From positions 186,001-250,000 of the forward strand of contig NZ_JANAVY020000004.1 of the NCBI RefSeq assembly GCF_025195085.2: a stretch of 64,000 nt of DNA, written 5' to 3'. The notes below the pieces were generated by a model. That model worked only from the letters and a program-made list of their open reading frames with translations. It searched no databases and was not told the DNA's origin. The translations under genes and the position numbers were made by a program. The DNA comes from Vibrio intestinalis (GTDB lineage: Bacteria; Pseudomonadota; Gammaproteobacteria; Enterobacterales; Vibrionaceae). Positions 9,807 through 17,584 of this stretch are shown in pieces (positions within the stretch are counted from its first letter, which is position 1; each line of letters begins with the position of its first letter).

Positions 9807-9811
9807 CAAAA

Positions 9812-10528
9812 TCAACTTTCTAATGCCGCCTTCTGCGCCGCGACAATTTCTGCAATGCCTTTATTTGCCGACTCAAGCAGCTTCAGCAATTCTGCATGGC
9901 TAAACGGTTCGCCTTCTGCGGTGCCTTGCACTTCAATCATGCGGCCATCTTCCGTCATCACAACATTCATGTCGGTGTCGGCTGCTGAGTCCTCGACATA
10001 CTCAAGGTCACACAATACGTCTTCACCAAGAATACCCACAGAGACTGCTGCTACATGGCCTTTCATTGGGTTGTTCTTTAGCTTGCCGTTATCGATAAGA
10101 TGCTGGAATGCATCTGCCAATGCTACGCTCGCACCAGAGATAGATGCAGTGCGCGTACCGCCATCGGCTTGAATTACGTCACAATCAACCGTAATCATAA
10201 ACTCGCCCATCGCTTTTAAATCCACTACAGCACGTAGGCTGCGAGCGATTAGGCGTTGAATTTCCATAGTACGGCCGCCTTGTTTACCACTCGCCGCTTC
10301 ACGACGAGTACGTGAGTGCGTTGCACGTGGCAGCATACCGTATTCAGCCGTCACCCAGCCTTTACCTTGGCCTTTAAGCCAGCGAGGCACATTCTCTTCT
10401 ACTGTTGCATTACACAACACCTTGGTATTACCGAACTCTACCAATACAGAACCTTCAGCGTAAGCTGTGTATTGACGAGTAATTTTGATTGGGCGAACTT
10501 GATCCGCCTTGCGATCGTTTGGACGCAT
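9812..10528 (-). CDS. rph: Ribonuclease PH
   Basis: A phosphorolytic 3'-to-5' exoribonuclease that trims the 3' ends of tRNA precursors. The frame is open for 31 extra codons upstream, but ATG at 10528 gives [16 protein letters not shown] and 238 residues, the exact family length, with AAGG nine bases before it. An ATG two codons upstream (10534) is too close to that site. Family motifs [17 protein letters not shown] and [16 protein letters not shown] are intact, and the protein is full length, unlike the frameshifted rph of E. coli K-12. Divergent from yicC, first gene of rph-pyrE. Confidence 0.96.
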   Translation of the reverse strand: MRPNDRKADQVRPIKITRQYTAYAEGSVLVEFGNTKVLCNATVEENVPRWLKGQGKGWVTAEYGMLPRATHSRTRREAASGKQGGRTMEIQRLIARSLRAVVDLKAMGEFMITVDCDVIQADGGTRTASISGASVALADAFQHLIDNGKLKNNPMKGHVAAVSVGILGEDVLCDLEYVEDSAADTDMNVVMTEDGRMIEVQGTAEGEPFSHAELLKLLESANKGIAEIVAAQKAALES

Positions 10529-10698
10529 GGGCATATACCTTATATAGAAGGGGAGACGTTTGGTTGGAGCAGGATTATAGCGGAAAACTCCGTCAGTGGC
10601 GAGTCGCGTATTTAATCCCAACCGATGAAAAATGTAAGCTGAACTATGCTACTATCTGCGGGTTAATTTTCAGCAAAGTTAAAAGACAGGAAAATTCG

Positions 10699-11565
10699 AT
10701 GATTTATAGTATGACGGCATACGCTCGTAAAGAGATCAAAGCTGATTGGGGCACTGCCGTATGGGAAATTCGCAGCGTTAACCAACGTTACTTAGAAACT
10801 TACTTTCGCATGCCGGAGCAGTTCCGTGGTCTAGAACCAGTGCTGCGCGAGCGTTTTCGCAAGCGTCTAGCGCGCGGTAAAGTAGAGTGTAACTTGCGCT
10901 TTGAAGCCAACCCTGCCGCTCAAGGCGACCTTTCAATTAATGAAGCCTTAGCAAACCAAGTAATCAATGCCGCTAAGCAAGTAATGACGTTAACTGGCGA
11001 TGAGAACCGCATTAACCCATTCCAAATCATGCAGTGGCCAGGTGTGATGGAAACACCTGAGCAAGACATGGATGCAATCAACAAAGACCTGCTAGCAGGT
11101 TTTGATGCAGCGCTAAGTGAGTTTATTGAAGCGCGTGGCCGTGAAGGCGACAACATGAAAGCGCTGATTGAGCAGCGTTTAACTGCGATTACTGAAGAAG
11201 TGGTAAAAGTGCGTGCTCGCATGCCAGAAATCTTAACGTGGCAACGTGAACGTCTACTGGGTAAATTTGAAGAAGCGAAAATCGAGCTGGATGCTTCACG
11301 CGTTGAGCAAGAACTTATCGTGCTAGCACAGAAATCAGACGTAGCAGAAGAACTAGACCGCCTAGATTCACACGTGAAAGAAGCGACTAACATCCTGAAG
11401 AAAGGTGGCGCTGTTGGCCGCCGTCTCGACTTCATGATGCAAGAGTTCAACCGTGAGTCGAACACGCTAGCGTCTAAATCTATCAGCACTGACATCACCG
11501 CTTCTGGCGTCGAGCTAAAAGTGCTTATCGAGCAGATGCGTGAACAAATTCAAAACATTGAATAA
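10699..11565 (+). CDS. yicC: YicC family endoribonuclease
   Basis: A 288-residue protein of the YicC family. It has an N-terminal YicC_N domain (MIYSMTAYARKEI, then VNQRYLETYFRMPE) and a C-terminal DUF1732 domain ending in GVELKVLIEQMREQIQNIE. Members have been reported to act as endoribonucleases linked to small RNA turnover and PNPase. The frame extends 70 codons upstream into the rph promoter region, but ATG at 10699 with AGACAGG eight bases upstream matches the family N-terminus. Divergent from rph, as in E. coli. Ends in a strong terminator. Confidence 0.94.
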   Translation: MIYSMTAYARKEIKADWGTAVWEIRSVNQRYLETYFRMPEQFRGLEPVLRERFRKRLARGKVECNLRFEANPAAQGDLSINEALANQVINAAKQVMTLTGDENRINPFQIMQWPGVMETPEQDMDAINKDLLAGFDAALSEFIEARGREGDNMKALIEQRLTAITEEVVKVRARMPEILTWQRERLLGKFEEAKIELDASRVEQELIVLAQKSDVAEELDRLDSHVKEATNILKKGGAVGRRLDFMMQEFNRESNTLASKSISTDITASGVELKVLIEQMREQIQNIE

Positions 11566-11581
11566 TCGCTCTTCCGCCATA

Positions 11582-11610
11582 AAAAAATCCCGCTTCGAGC
11601 GGGATTTTTT
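11582..11610. terminator. Bidirectional terminator between yicC and the NCS2 permease gene
   Basis: An 8-bp GC-rich stem (ATCCCGCT / AGCGGGAT) extended by A/T runs on both sides, with a TCG loop. It lies between two convergent genes, so it can end both transcripts. Confidence 0.88.
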
Positions 11611-11633
11611 GTATCAAGTAACTCTGAATCGCG

Positions 11634-13004
11634 TTATAGCAGAACTAGATAAGTCATAAAGATTGCAGACAGCACGTAAATCACTGGATGTACTTGTTTA
11701 CCTTTGCCCGCTACAACCATTGAGAAGCTGTAGCTAATAAAGCCCATTGCCATGCCGTTCGCAGGCGAGAAGCTTAGAACAGTGAACATAATGGTGAAAA
11801 AGGCTGCAATACGAGACTCTTTTTGCTCCCACTGAATCTGACCAAGGCGGCCAATCATATAGATACCTACTACCACCATCGCTGGCGCAACCATTGCCGC
11901 AGAGAAAATTGAGAACAGTGGGTATAAGAATAGAGAAACAAGGAATAAGCCCGCAACCACTACCGCTGCTAAGCCAGTCTTCGCGCCTTGTGAAGAAGCA
12001 ATGCCAGACTCAGAGAAGGCTGTAATTGAAGTGGTACCTAATACAGAACCAATCACCGTACCGCCTGCATCCGCGACAAGTGCTGAACGTGCGTTTGGCA
12101 CCTTGCCATCTTTATCAATGATGCCCGCATCACGACCAACACCAACAATCGTGCTTAAACCATCAAAGAAATCGACGATTAAGAAGATGACTACAATAAA
12201 CAGCAAGTCGAACATCTTGTCGGCAGTAATACCTGACAAGTCAAATACCGCACCAAAGCTGCCAGCCATGCTTGGCGGCGCTGAAATAAACTGGTCTGGA
12301 ATCGGCGCATTGTTTGTGCCCAAGAACATATCCGCTAAGACAGTCAGTACTATCGCAGAAACGAAAGAGATGAACGTTGCCAGTTTAATATCACGAACCA
12401 TACAACCCAGCGCAACAAAGATACTGATGTAAGCAATAATCACTTTAGGGTCAGCGATATTACCCATGCTTACCAAGATGATTGGGTTAGAAACGATAAT
12501 GCCAGCGTTCTTCAAACCCAAAAAGGCGATAAACAAACCAAGCGACACGGTAATCGCTAGTTTTAAATCTTCCGGAATCGACTCAATCATCGCTTTACGA
12601 ATGTTGGTCATCGAGAGAATCAGATACAGCACACCAGAAAGGAAGATACCGAAAAGTGCTTCGTGCCATACCAAAGCTACCGAGCCACTCAACAACATGC
12701 CTTTAAAGAAGCCATTCATGCTCATGCCCGGAGCAAGCATCACAGGGTAGTTACCCCAAATACCCATAATCAGCGTCGCAATCGCCGCAGAAATCGCAGT
12801 CGCTGTAAACACTGCGCCCTTGTCCATGCCTGGAATGCCACCCAAGATAGCTGGGTTAACGGCCAAAATGTAAGTCATGGCTAGGAAGGTAATAAAGCCA
12901 GCATACAATTCAGTACTGACGGTGGTTTTTCGTTCTGAGATCTTAAAGACCGACTCTAGAACGCCAGAAGTTTTCTGAGCTTTAAGGGTTGATTCGAGAC
13001 TCAC
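11634..13004 (-). CDS. NCS2-family purine permease, AzgA/AdeP-like
   Basis: A 456-residue integral inner-membrane protein with about 12-14 hydrophobic segments. It resembles the AzgA branch of nucleobase transporters (adenine, guanine, hypoxanthine importers): FITFLAMTYILAVNPAILG at the N-terminus, then FDGLSTIVGVGRDAG and GTTSITAFSESGIASSQGAKTGLAAV later. The usual substrate motif APGMGxNAxF is changed to APGMSMNGFF (about residues 92-101), so specificity may differ. The start is GTG at 13004, with AAAGG seven bases upstream. The leader contains a sigma70 promoter, a PurR-like box and a guanine-class riboswitch, which strongly supports a purine substrate. Confidence 0.9.
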   Translation of the reverse strand: MSLESTLKAQKTSGVLESVFKISERKTTVSTELYAGFITFLAMTYILAVNPAILGGIPGMDKGAVFTATAISAAIATLIMGIWGNYPVMLAPGMSMNGFFKGMLLSGSVALVWHEALFGIFLSGVLYLILSMTNIRKAMIESIPEDLKLAITVSLGLFIAFLGLKNAGIIVSNPIILVSMGNIADPKVIIAYISIFVALGCMVRDIKLATFISFVSAIVLTVLADMFLGTNNAPIPDQFISAPPSMAGSFGAVFDLSGITADKMFDLLFIVVIFLIVDFFDGLSTIVGVGRDAGIIDKDGKVPNARSALVADAGGTVIGSVLGTTSITAFSESGIASSQGAKTGLAAVVVAGLFLVSLFLYPLFSIFSAAMVAPAMVVVGIYMIGRLGQIQWEQKESRIAAFFTIMFTVLSFSPANGMAMGFISYSFSMVVAGKGKQVHPVIYVLSAIFMTYLVLL

Positions 13005-13083
13005 AATGTAACCTTTACAACTTGATAGATGGTTGACGGATACACGTGCAGACAGGCAAAGAGAAAGGCTCTTAGCAAGAAGT

Positions 13084-13150
13084 TACTGTAGTCATCAAGA
13101 TAGGCTTGATGGTAGAAACGACTAGACCATAACTCTAGACATATACAGCA
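13084..13150 (-). promoter_or_regulatory. Purine riboswitch aptamer, guanine class, in the NCS2 permease leader
   Basis: Read on the minus strand, this 67-nt element folds like the xpt guanine aptamer with identical spacing. P1 pairs TGCTGTA with TACAGTA (one GU). J1/2 is TAT. P2 pairs GTCTAGA with TCTAGTC, with the customary mismatch at the second pair. L2 is GTTATGG. J2/3 is GTTTCTAC. P3 pairs CATCAA with TTGATG. The ligand-contacting positions U22, U47, U51 and A52 are present and position 74 is C, the residue that selects guanine or hypoxanthine over adenine. L3 (GCCTATC) differs from the usual CCxxxAA but keeps a CC that can kiss the GG of L2. Confidence 0.85.
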
Positions 13151-13165
13151 CGTAAACGTTTGCGC
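13150..13165. promoter_or_regulatory. PurR-like operator at the NCS2 permease promoter
   Basis: The 16-mer GCGCAAACGTTTACGT (minus strand) matches the PurR consensus ACGCAAACGTTTGCGT at 14 of 16 positions and is palindromic in its core. It overlaps the predicted transcription start just upstream of the aptamer, a position where a bound repressor would block the promoter. PurR uses guanine or hypoxanthine as co-repressor in E. coli. Confidence 0.75.
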
Positions 13166-13167
13166 GG

Positions 13168-13195
13168 ATTGTATAGATCTAGAGTAAAACTTCAA
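13168..13195 (-). promoter_or_regulatory. Sigma70 promoter of the NCS2 permease gene
   Basis: TTGAAG and TACAAT separated by 16 bases on the minus strand. The start point would fall near 13161, giving a leader of about 155 bases that contains the whole aptamer. Confidence 0.6.
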
Positions 13196-14100
<905 letters not shown>

Positions 14101-14170
14101 GGTCTAACCTTAATTTAGCCTTTACACCGATGAGTGCAGTTCGCCGCTAGTATATAGTGGCCGAAGCCTG

Positions 14171-14176
14171 TATAAT
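14171..14176 (+). promoter_or_regulatory. Probable -10 element for rpoZ-spoT
   Basis: A perfect TATAAT, directly preceded by TG, lies 43 bases before the rpoZ start. No good -35 hexamer is visible at 16-18 bases, so the assignment is tentative. Confidence 0.4.
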
Positions 14177-14218
14177 TTCTCGTCATTCAAAATTTTAGTT
14201 AACTAATTTGGAGTCCTC

Positions 14219-14491
14219 ATGGCACGCGTAACTGTTCAAGACGCTGTTGAAAAAGTTGGCAACCGTTTCGACCTAGTACTGATTGCGGCTCGCCGCGCAC
14301 GTCAAATGCAATCTGGCGGTAAAGATTCACTAGTGCCAGAAGAGAACGATAAGCCAACGGTTATCGCTCTACGCGAAATCGAAGAAGGTTTGATCACTAA
14401 AGAGATCCTTGATGCACGTGAGCGTCAAGAGCAACAAGAGCAAGAAGCAGCAGAGCTAGCAGCAGTAAGCAGCATCGCTCACACTCGCTAA
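14219..14491 (+). CDS. rpoZ: RNA polymerase omega subunit
   Basis: A 90-residue subunit that aids assembly of the beta' subunit and forms part of the ppGpp-binding site 1. It begins [20 protein letters not shown] and carries the conserved [10 protein letters not shown] and [13 protein letters not shown] segments. The tail is rich in Glu, Gln and Ala, as usual. GGAG lies seven bases before the ATG. spoT follows 39 bases downstream, a neighbour relationship that fits their shared role in the stringent response. Confidence 0.97.
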   Translation: MARVTVQDAVEKVGNRFDLVLIAARRARQMQSGGKDSLVPEENDKPTVIALREIEEGLITKEILDARERQEQQEQEAAELAAVSSIAHTR

Positions 14492-14530
14492 TCTGATCTT
14501 CTCCACAACAATCTTTTTCGGGCCTAAAGT

Positions 14531-16654
14531 TTGTATCTATTCGATAGCCTAAAAGACGTTGCCCAAGAATACCTCCCAGAGCCTCAAGTTGAGGCTCTGC
14601 GTCAATCTTATGTGGTAGCGAAAGACGCCCATGAAGGGCAAACCCGCTCAAGCGGGGAACCTTATATTATCCACCCTGTAGCTGTTGCTCGTATTTTGGC
14701 GGAAATGCGCCTTGATATTGAGACCTTGCAAGCAGCCCTTCTTCATGACGTGATTGAAGACACTGAAGTCACTAAAGAAGAACTCGAAGAGCAATTTGGC
14801 ACAACTGTAGCTGAATTGGTGGATGGTGTTTCTAAGCTGGATAAGCTTAAATTTCGTGATCGCAAAGAAGCTCAAGCAGAGAACTTTCGTAAGATGGTCC
14901 TTGCCATGGTGCAAGACATCCGCGTTATCCTGATCAAGCTGGCTGACCGAACTCACAACATGCGTACGCTAGGCGCTCTTCGCCCAGACAAAAAACGTCG
15001 CATTGCCCGTGAGACCCTTGAAATTTACTCTCCTTTGGCACACCGCCTTGGTATCCACAACATCAAAACAGAGCTAGAAGAGCTGGGTTTTGAAGCCTTA
15101 TATCCAAATCGCTATCGCGTACTCAAAGAAGTAGTACGTGCGGCGCGTGGTAATCGTAAAGAGATGATCCAGCGCATTCATAGCGAGATTGAAGGCCGCT
15201 TAGAAGAAGTCGGCTTGAAGGCACGTGTAGTCGGACGCGAAAAGAACCTGTTTTCTATCTACAACAAGATGAAAACCAAGGAACAGCGCTTCCACACCAT
15301 CATGGATATCTACGCGTTCCGTGTCATCGTTGAAGAGCCTGATACCTGTTATCGCGTGCTTGGCCAAGTACACAGCTTGTATAAACCACGTCCGGGCCGA
15401 GTAAAAGACTACATTGCAGTACCAAAAGCCAACGGTTATCAATCTATCCATACTTCAATGGTTGGCCCTCATGGCGTGCCAGTTGAAGTGCAGATCCGTA
15501 CAGAAGATATGGATCAAATGGCGGATAAAGGTGTCGCGGCGCATTGGTCTTACAAAGGCAATGGCGAGCGCACAGGCACCACCGCACAAGTCAAAGCTCA
15601 GCGTTGGATGCAAAGCCTGTTAGAGCTGCAACAAAGTGCCGGTAACTCATTTGAATTCATCGAAAACGTAAAATCAGATCTGTTCCCAGATGAGATTTAC
15701 GTCTTCACGCCAAAAGGCCGTATCGTTGAGCTGCCTGTTGGCGCGACTGCAGTAGACTTTGCTTACGCGGTTCACACCGATGTGGGTAACACTTGTGTTG
15801 GTGCTCGTGTTGATCGTAACCCTTACCCATTAAGTAAGGCGCTGAAAAACGGTCAAACCATCGAGATTATCTCTGCACCAGGTGCTCGACCAAATGCTGC
15901 ATGGCTAAACTATGTAGTGACTTCTCGCGCTCGCACTAAGATTCGTCAAGTGCTGAAAACCATGCGCCGTGAAGAGTCGATTACCCTAGGTCGTCGCCTG
16001 CTAAACCACGCATTGGGTGAGCAGAACCTTGGTGACATCAACCAAGAAAACGTCGACTACGTGCTGAGCGAGCTAAAGATCGCCACGGTTGAAGACCTAT
16101 TAGCGGATATTGGCCTTGGCGAGCTAATGAGCATCGTTATTGCACGTCGCCTATTGGGTGATGCTGACGAACTGACTGAAGTAAGCGAAGCAGAATCAGA
16201 TAAGCCGAAGAAGAAGCTGCCTATCCGCGGTGCGGAAGGTATTTTGCTAACCTTTGCCAACTGTTGTCACCCTATTCCAGATGATCACATCATCGCTCAC
16301 GTCTCTCCGGGTCGTGGCCTAGTGGTTCACCGCGAAACCTGTCCGAACGTACGTGGTTATCAGAAAGAACCTGATAAATACATGGCGGTCGAATGGTCTG
16401 ACGATTACGAACAAGATTTCAGCACTGAGCTAAAAGTCGATGTTCAAAACCGTCAAGGTGCACTGGCTGAACTGACTAACGTCATTTCTAAGACAGGCTC
16501 GAATATTCATGGCCTATCAACAGAAGAGCGTGATGGTCGTTTGTACACAGTGACTGTGCTGCTCACAACCAAAGATCGTGTTCATTTGGCTGGCATCATG
16601 CGCCGCATCAAAGCGATGCCGCATACCCTGAAAGTTCGTCGTCGTAAGAACTAA
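14531..16654 (+). CDS. spoT: Bifunctional (p)ppGpp synthetase/hydrolase SpoT
   Basis: Makes and degrades the stringent alarmone. The domain order is HD hydrolase (about 25-180, with the catalytic H72-D73 in LLHDVIEDT intact), synthetase (about 230-345, RVKDYIAVPKANGYQS), TGS (about 388-447, VFTPKGRIVELPVGATAVDF), helical and zinc-finger-like region (NCCHPIPDD), and a C-terminal ACT domain. The length of 707 is typical of SpoT rather than RelA, and the intact HD supports hydrolase activity. The start codon is TTG at 14531, giving the family N-terminus MYLFDSLKDVAQEYLPE; no in-frame ATG fits. Confidence 0.97.
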   Translation: MYLFDSLKDVAQEYLPEPQVEALRQSYVVAKDAHEGQTRSSGEPYIIHPVAVARILAEMRLDIETLQAALLHDVIEDTEVTKEELEEQFGTTVAELVDGVSKLDKLKFRDRKEAQAENFRKMVLAMVQDIRVILIKLADRTHNMRTLGALRPDKKRRIARETLEIYSPLAHRLGIHNIKTELEELGFEALYPNRYRVLKEVVRAARGNRKEMIQRIHSEIEGRLEEVGLKARVVGREKNLFSIYNKMKTKEQRFHTIMDIYAFRVIVEEPDTCYRVLGQVHSLYKPRPGRVKDYIAVPKANGYQSIHTSMVGPHGVPVEVQIRTEDMDQMADKGVAAHWSYKGNGERTGTTAQVKAQRWMQSLLELQQSAGNSFEFIENVKSDLFPDEIYVFTPKGRIVELPVGATAVDFAYAVHTDVGNTCVGARVDRNPYPLSKALKNGQTIEIISAPGARPNAAWLNYVVTSRARTKIRQVLKTMRREESITLGRRLLNHALGEQNLGDINQENVDYVLSELKIATVEDLLADIGLGELMSIVIARRLLGDADELTEVSEAESDKPKKKLPIRGAEGILLTFANCCHPIPDDHIIAHVSPGRGLVVHRETCPNVRGYQKEPDKYMAVEWSDDYEQDFSTELKVDVQNRQGALAELTNVISKTGSNIHGLSTEERDGRLYTVTVLLTTKDRVHLAGIMRRIKAMPHTLKVRRRKN

Positions 16655-16673
16655 TCCAGTACCGAACAAAACT

Positions 16674-16698
16674 AGCCCTTGAACCCGCTTCAAGGGCT
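16674..16698 (+). terminator. Terminator-like hairpin between spoT and trmH
   Basis: Perfect 10-bp stem (AGCCCTTGAA / TTCAAGGGCT) followed by TTTCTTTTT, just 20 bases after spoT and 40 before trmH. It should end or attenuate the gmk-spoT transcript inside what is usually regarded as one operon. Confidence 0.78.
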
Positions 16699-16739
16699 TT
16701 TCTTTTTAGCTAGCCTTCAAAGATTAAAGAAAGACTCCA

Positions 16740-17423
16740 ATGAATTTAGAACGTTACCATCGCATTCAACAGGTGCTAAAAGCGCGCCAAACCGACCTAA
16801 CTTTTTGTCTAGAAGAAGTTCATAAACCTAACAACGTTTCTGCGGTTATCCGCACTGCCGATGCGACTGGCATCCATAAGATTCACGCCGTATGGCCAAA
16901 CGAAATGCGCACTCTAGGTCACACATCGGCAGGTGCTCGCAACTGGGTTGAGGTCGATACGCACGACACCATTGAAGAAGCGATTGGCGAACTCAAAGCA
17001 CAAGGCATGCAGGTATTGGTAACCAACTTATCGGATACCGCCGTCGATTTTCGCGAGATTGATTACACCAAACCTACCGCCATCATTCTTGGCAGCGAAA
17101 AGATTGGCGCATCTGAAAAAGCCAAACAACTGGCCGATCAAGACATCATCATCCCGATGATTGGTATGGTGCAGTCACTCAACGTCTCCGTTGCTAGCGC
17201 CGTCATCATGTATGAAGCGCAGCGCCAGCGTGAAGCAGCGGGTATGTACGACAAAGAGAAGAGCTCGATTCCAGAAGAATCAATCCATCGCGTTCTGTTT
17301 GAACGTGGCCACCCAGTGTTAGCCAAAGTGGCTAAACGCAAAGGGCTAGCTTATCCACCACTGGATGACCAAGGCCAAATAGTGGCCGACGAATCTTGGT
17401 GGCAAGAGATGCAGAAGAAATAG
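16740..17423 (+). CDS. trmH: tRNA (guanosine(18)-2'-O)-methyltransferase
   Basis: SpoU-family SAM-dependent enzyme that methylates the ribose of G18 in the tRNA D-loop. The 227-residue protein shows the three SPOUT motifs: NNVSAVIRTADATGI (about 31-45), IILGSEKIGAS (about 115-125) and IPMIGMVQSLNVSVASAVIMYE (about 138-159), which form the knotted SAM site. It follows spoT (an old name for trmH is spoU) and precedes recG, as in E. coli. Confidence 0.96.
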   Translation: MNLERYHRIQQVLKARQTDLTFCLEEVHKPNNVSAVIRTADATGIHKIHAVWPNEMRTLGHTSAGARNWVEVDTHDTIEEAIGELKAQGMQVLVTNLSDTAVDFREIDYTKPTAIILGSEKIGASEKAKQLADQDIIIPMIGMVQSLNVSVASAVIMYEAQRQREAAGMYDKEKSSIPEESIHRVLFERGHPVLAKVAKRKGLAYPPLDDQGQIVADESWWQEMQKK

Positions 17424-17433
17424 AGCGAATATC

Positions 17434-17460
17434 AAGGGCTAGCATGATGTGCTAGCCCTT
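17434..17460 (+). terminator. Terminator after trmH
   Basis: Perfect 11-bp stem (AAGGGCTAGCA / TGCTAGCCCTT) with a 5-base loop and a T run. It separates trmH from recG, 125 bases ahead, so recG probably has its own promoter. Confidence 0.87.
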
Positions 17461-17584
17461 TTTCATCCTTAACCTAACATCGTTAGCCCAAAAGGTTGAA
17501 TCAACGGAATTTGCTGTACAAAAACACAGCCCAATGGTTAACTATCTAGATTCGAGATAAACCAACATGCTGGGCTAAACCACT

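Noticed and set aside
10920..11498. 192-codon open frame on the minus strand inside yicC
   Set aside because: It is antisense to a well-supported gene, Ser/Arg-rich as expected from a mirrored frame, and has no homology features or ribosome-binding site.
12001..12432. 143-codon plus-strand frame inside the NCS2 permease gene
   Set aside because: Antisense shadow of a membrane protein gene; no recognisable protein features.
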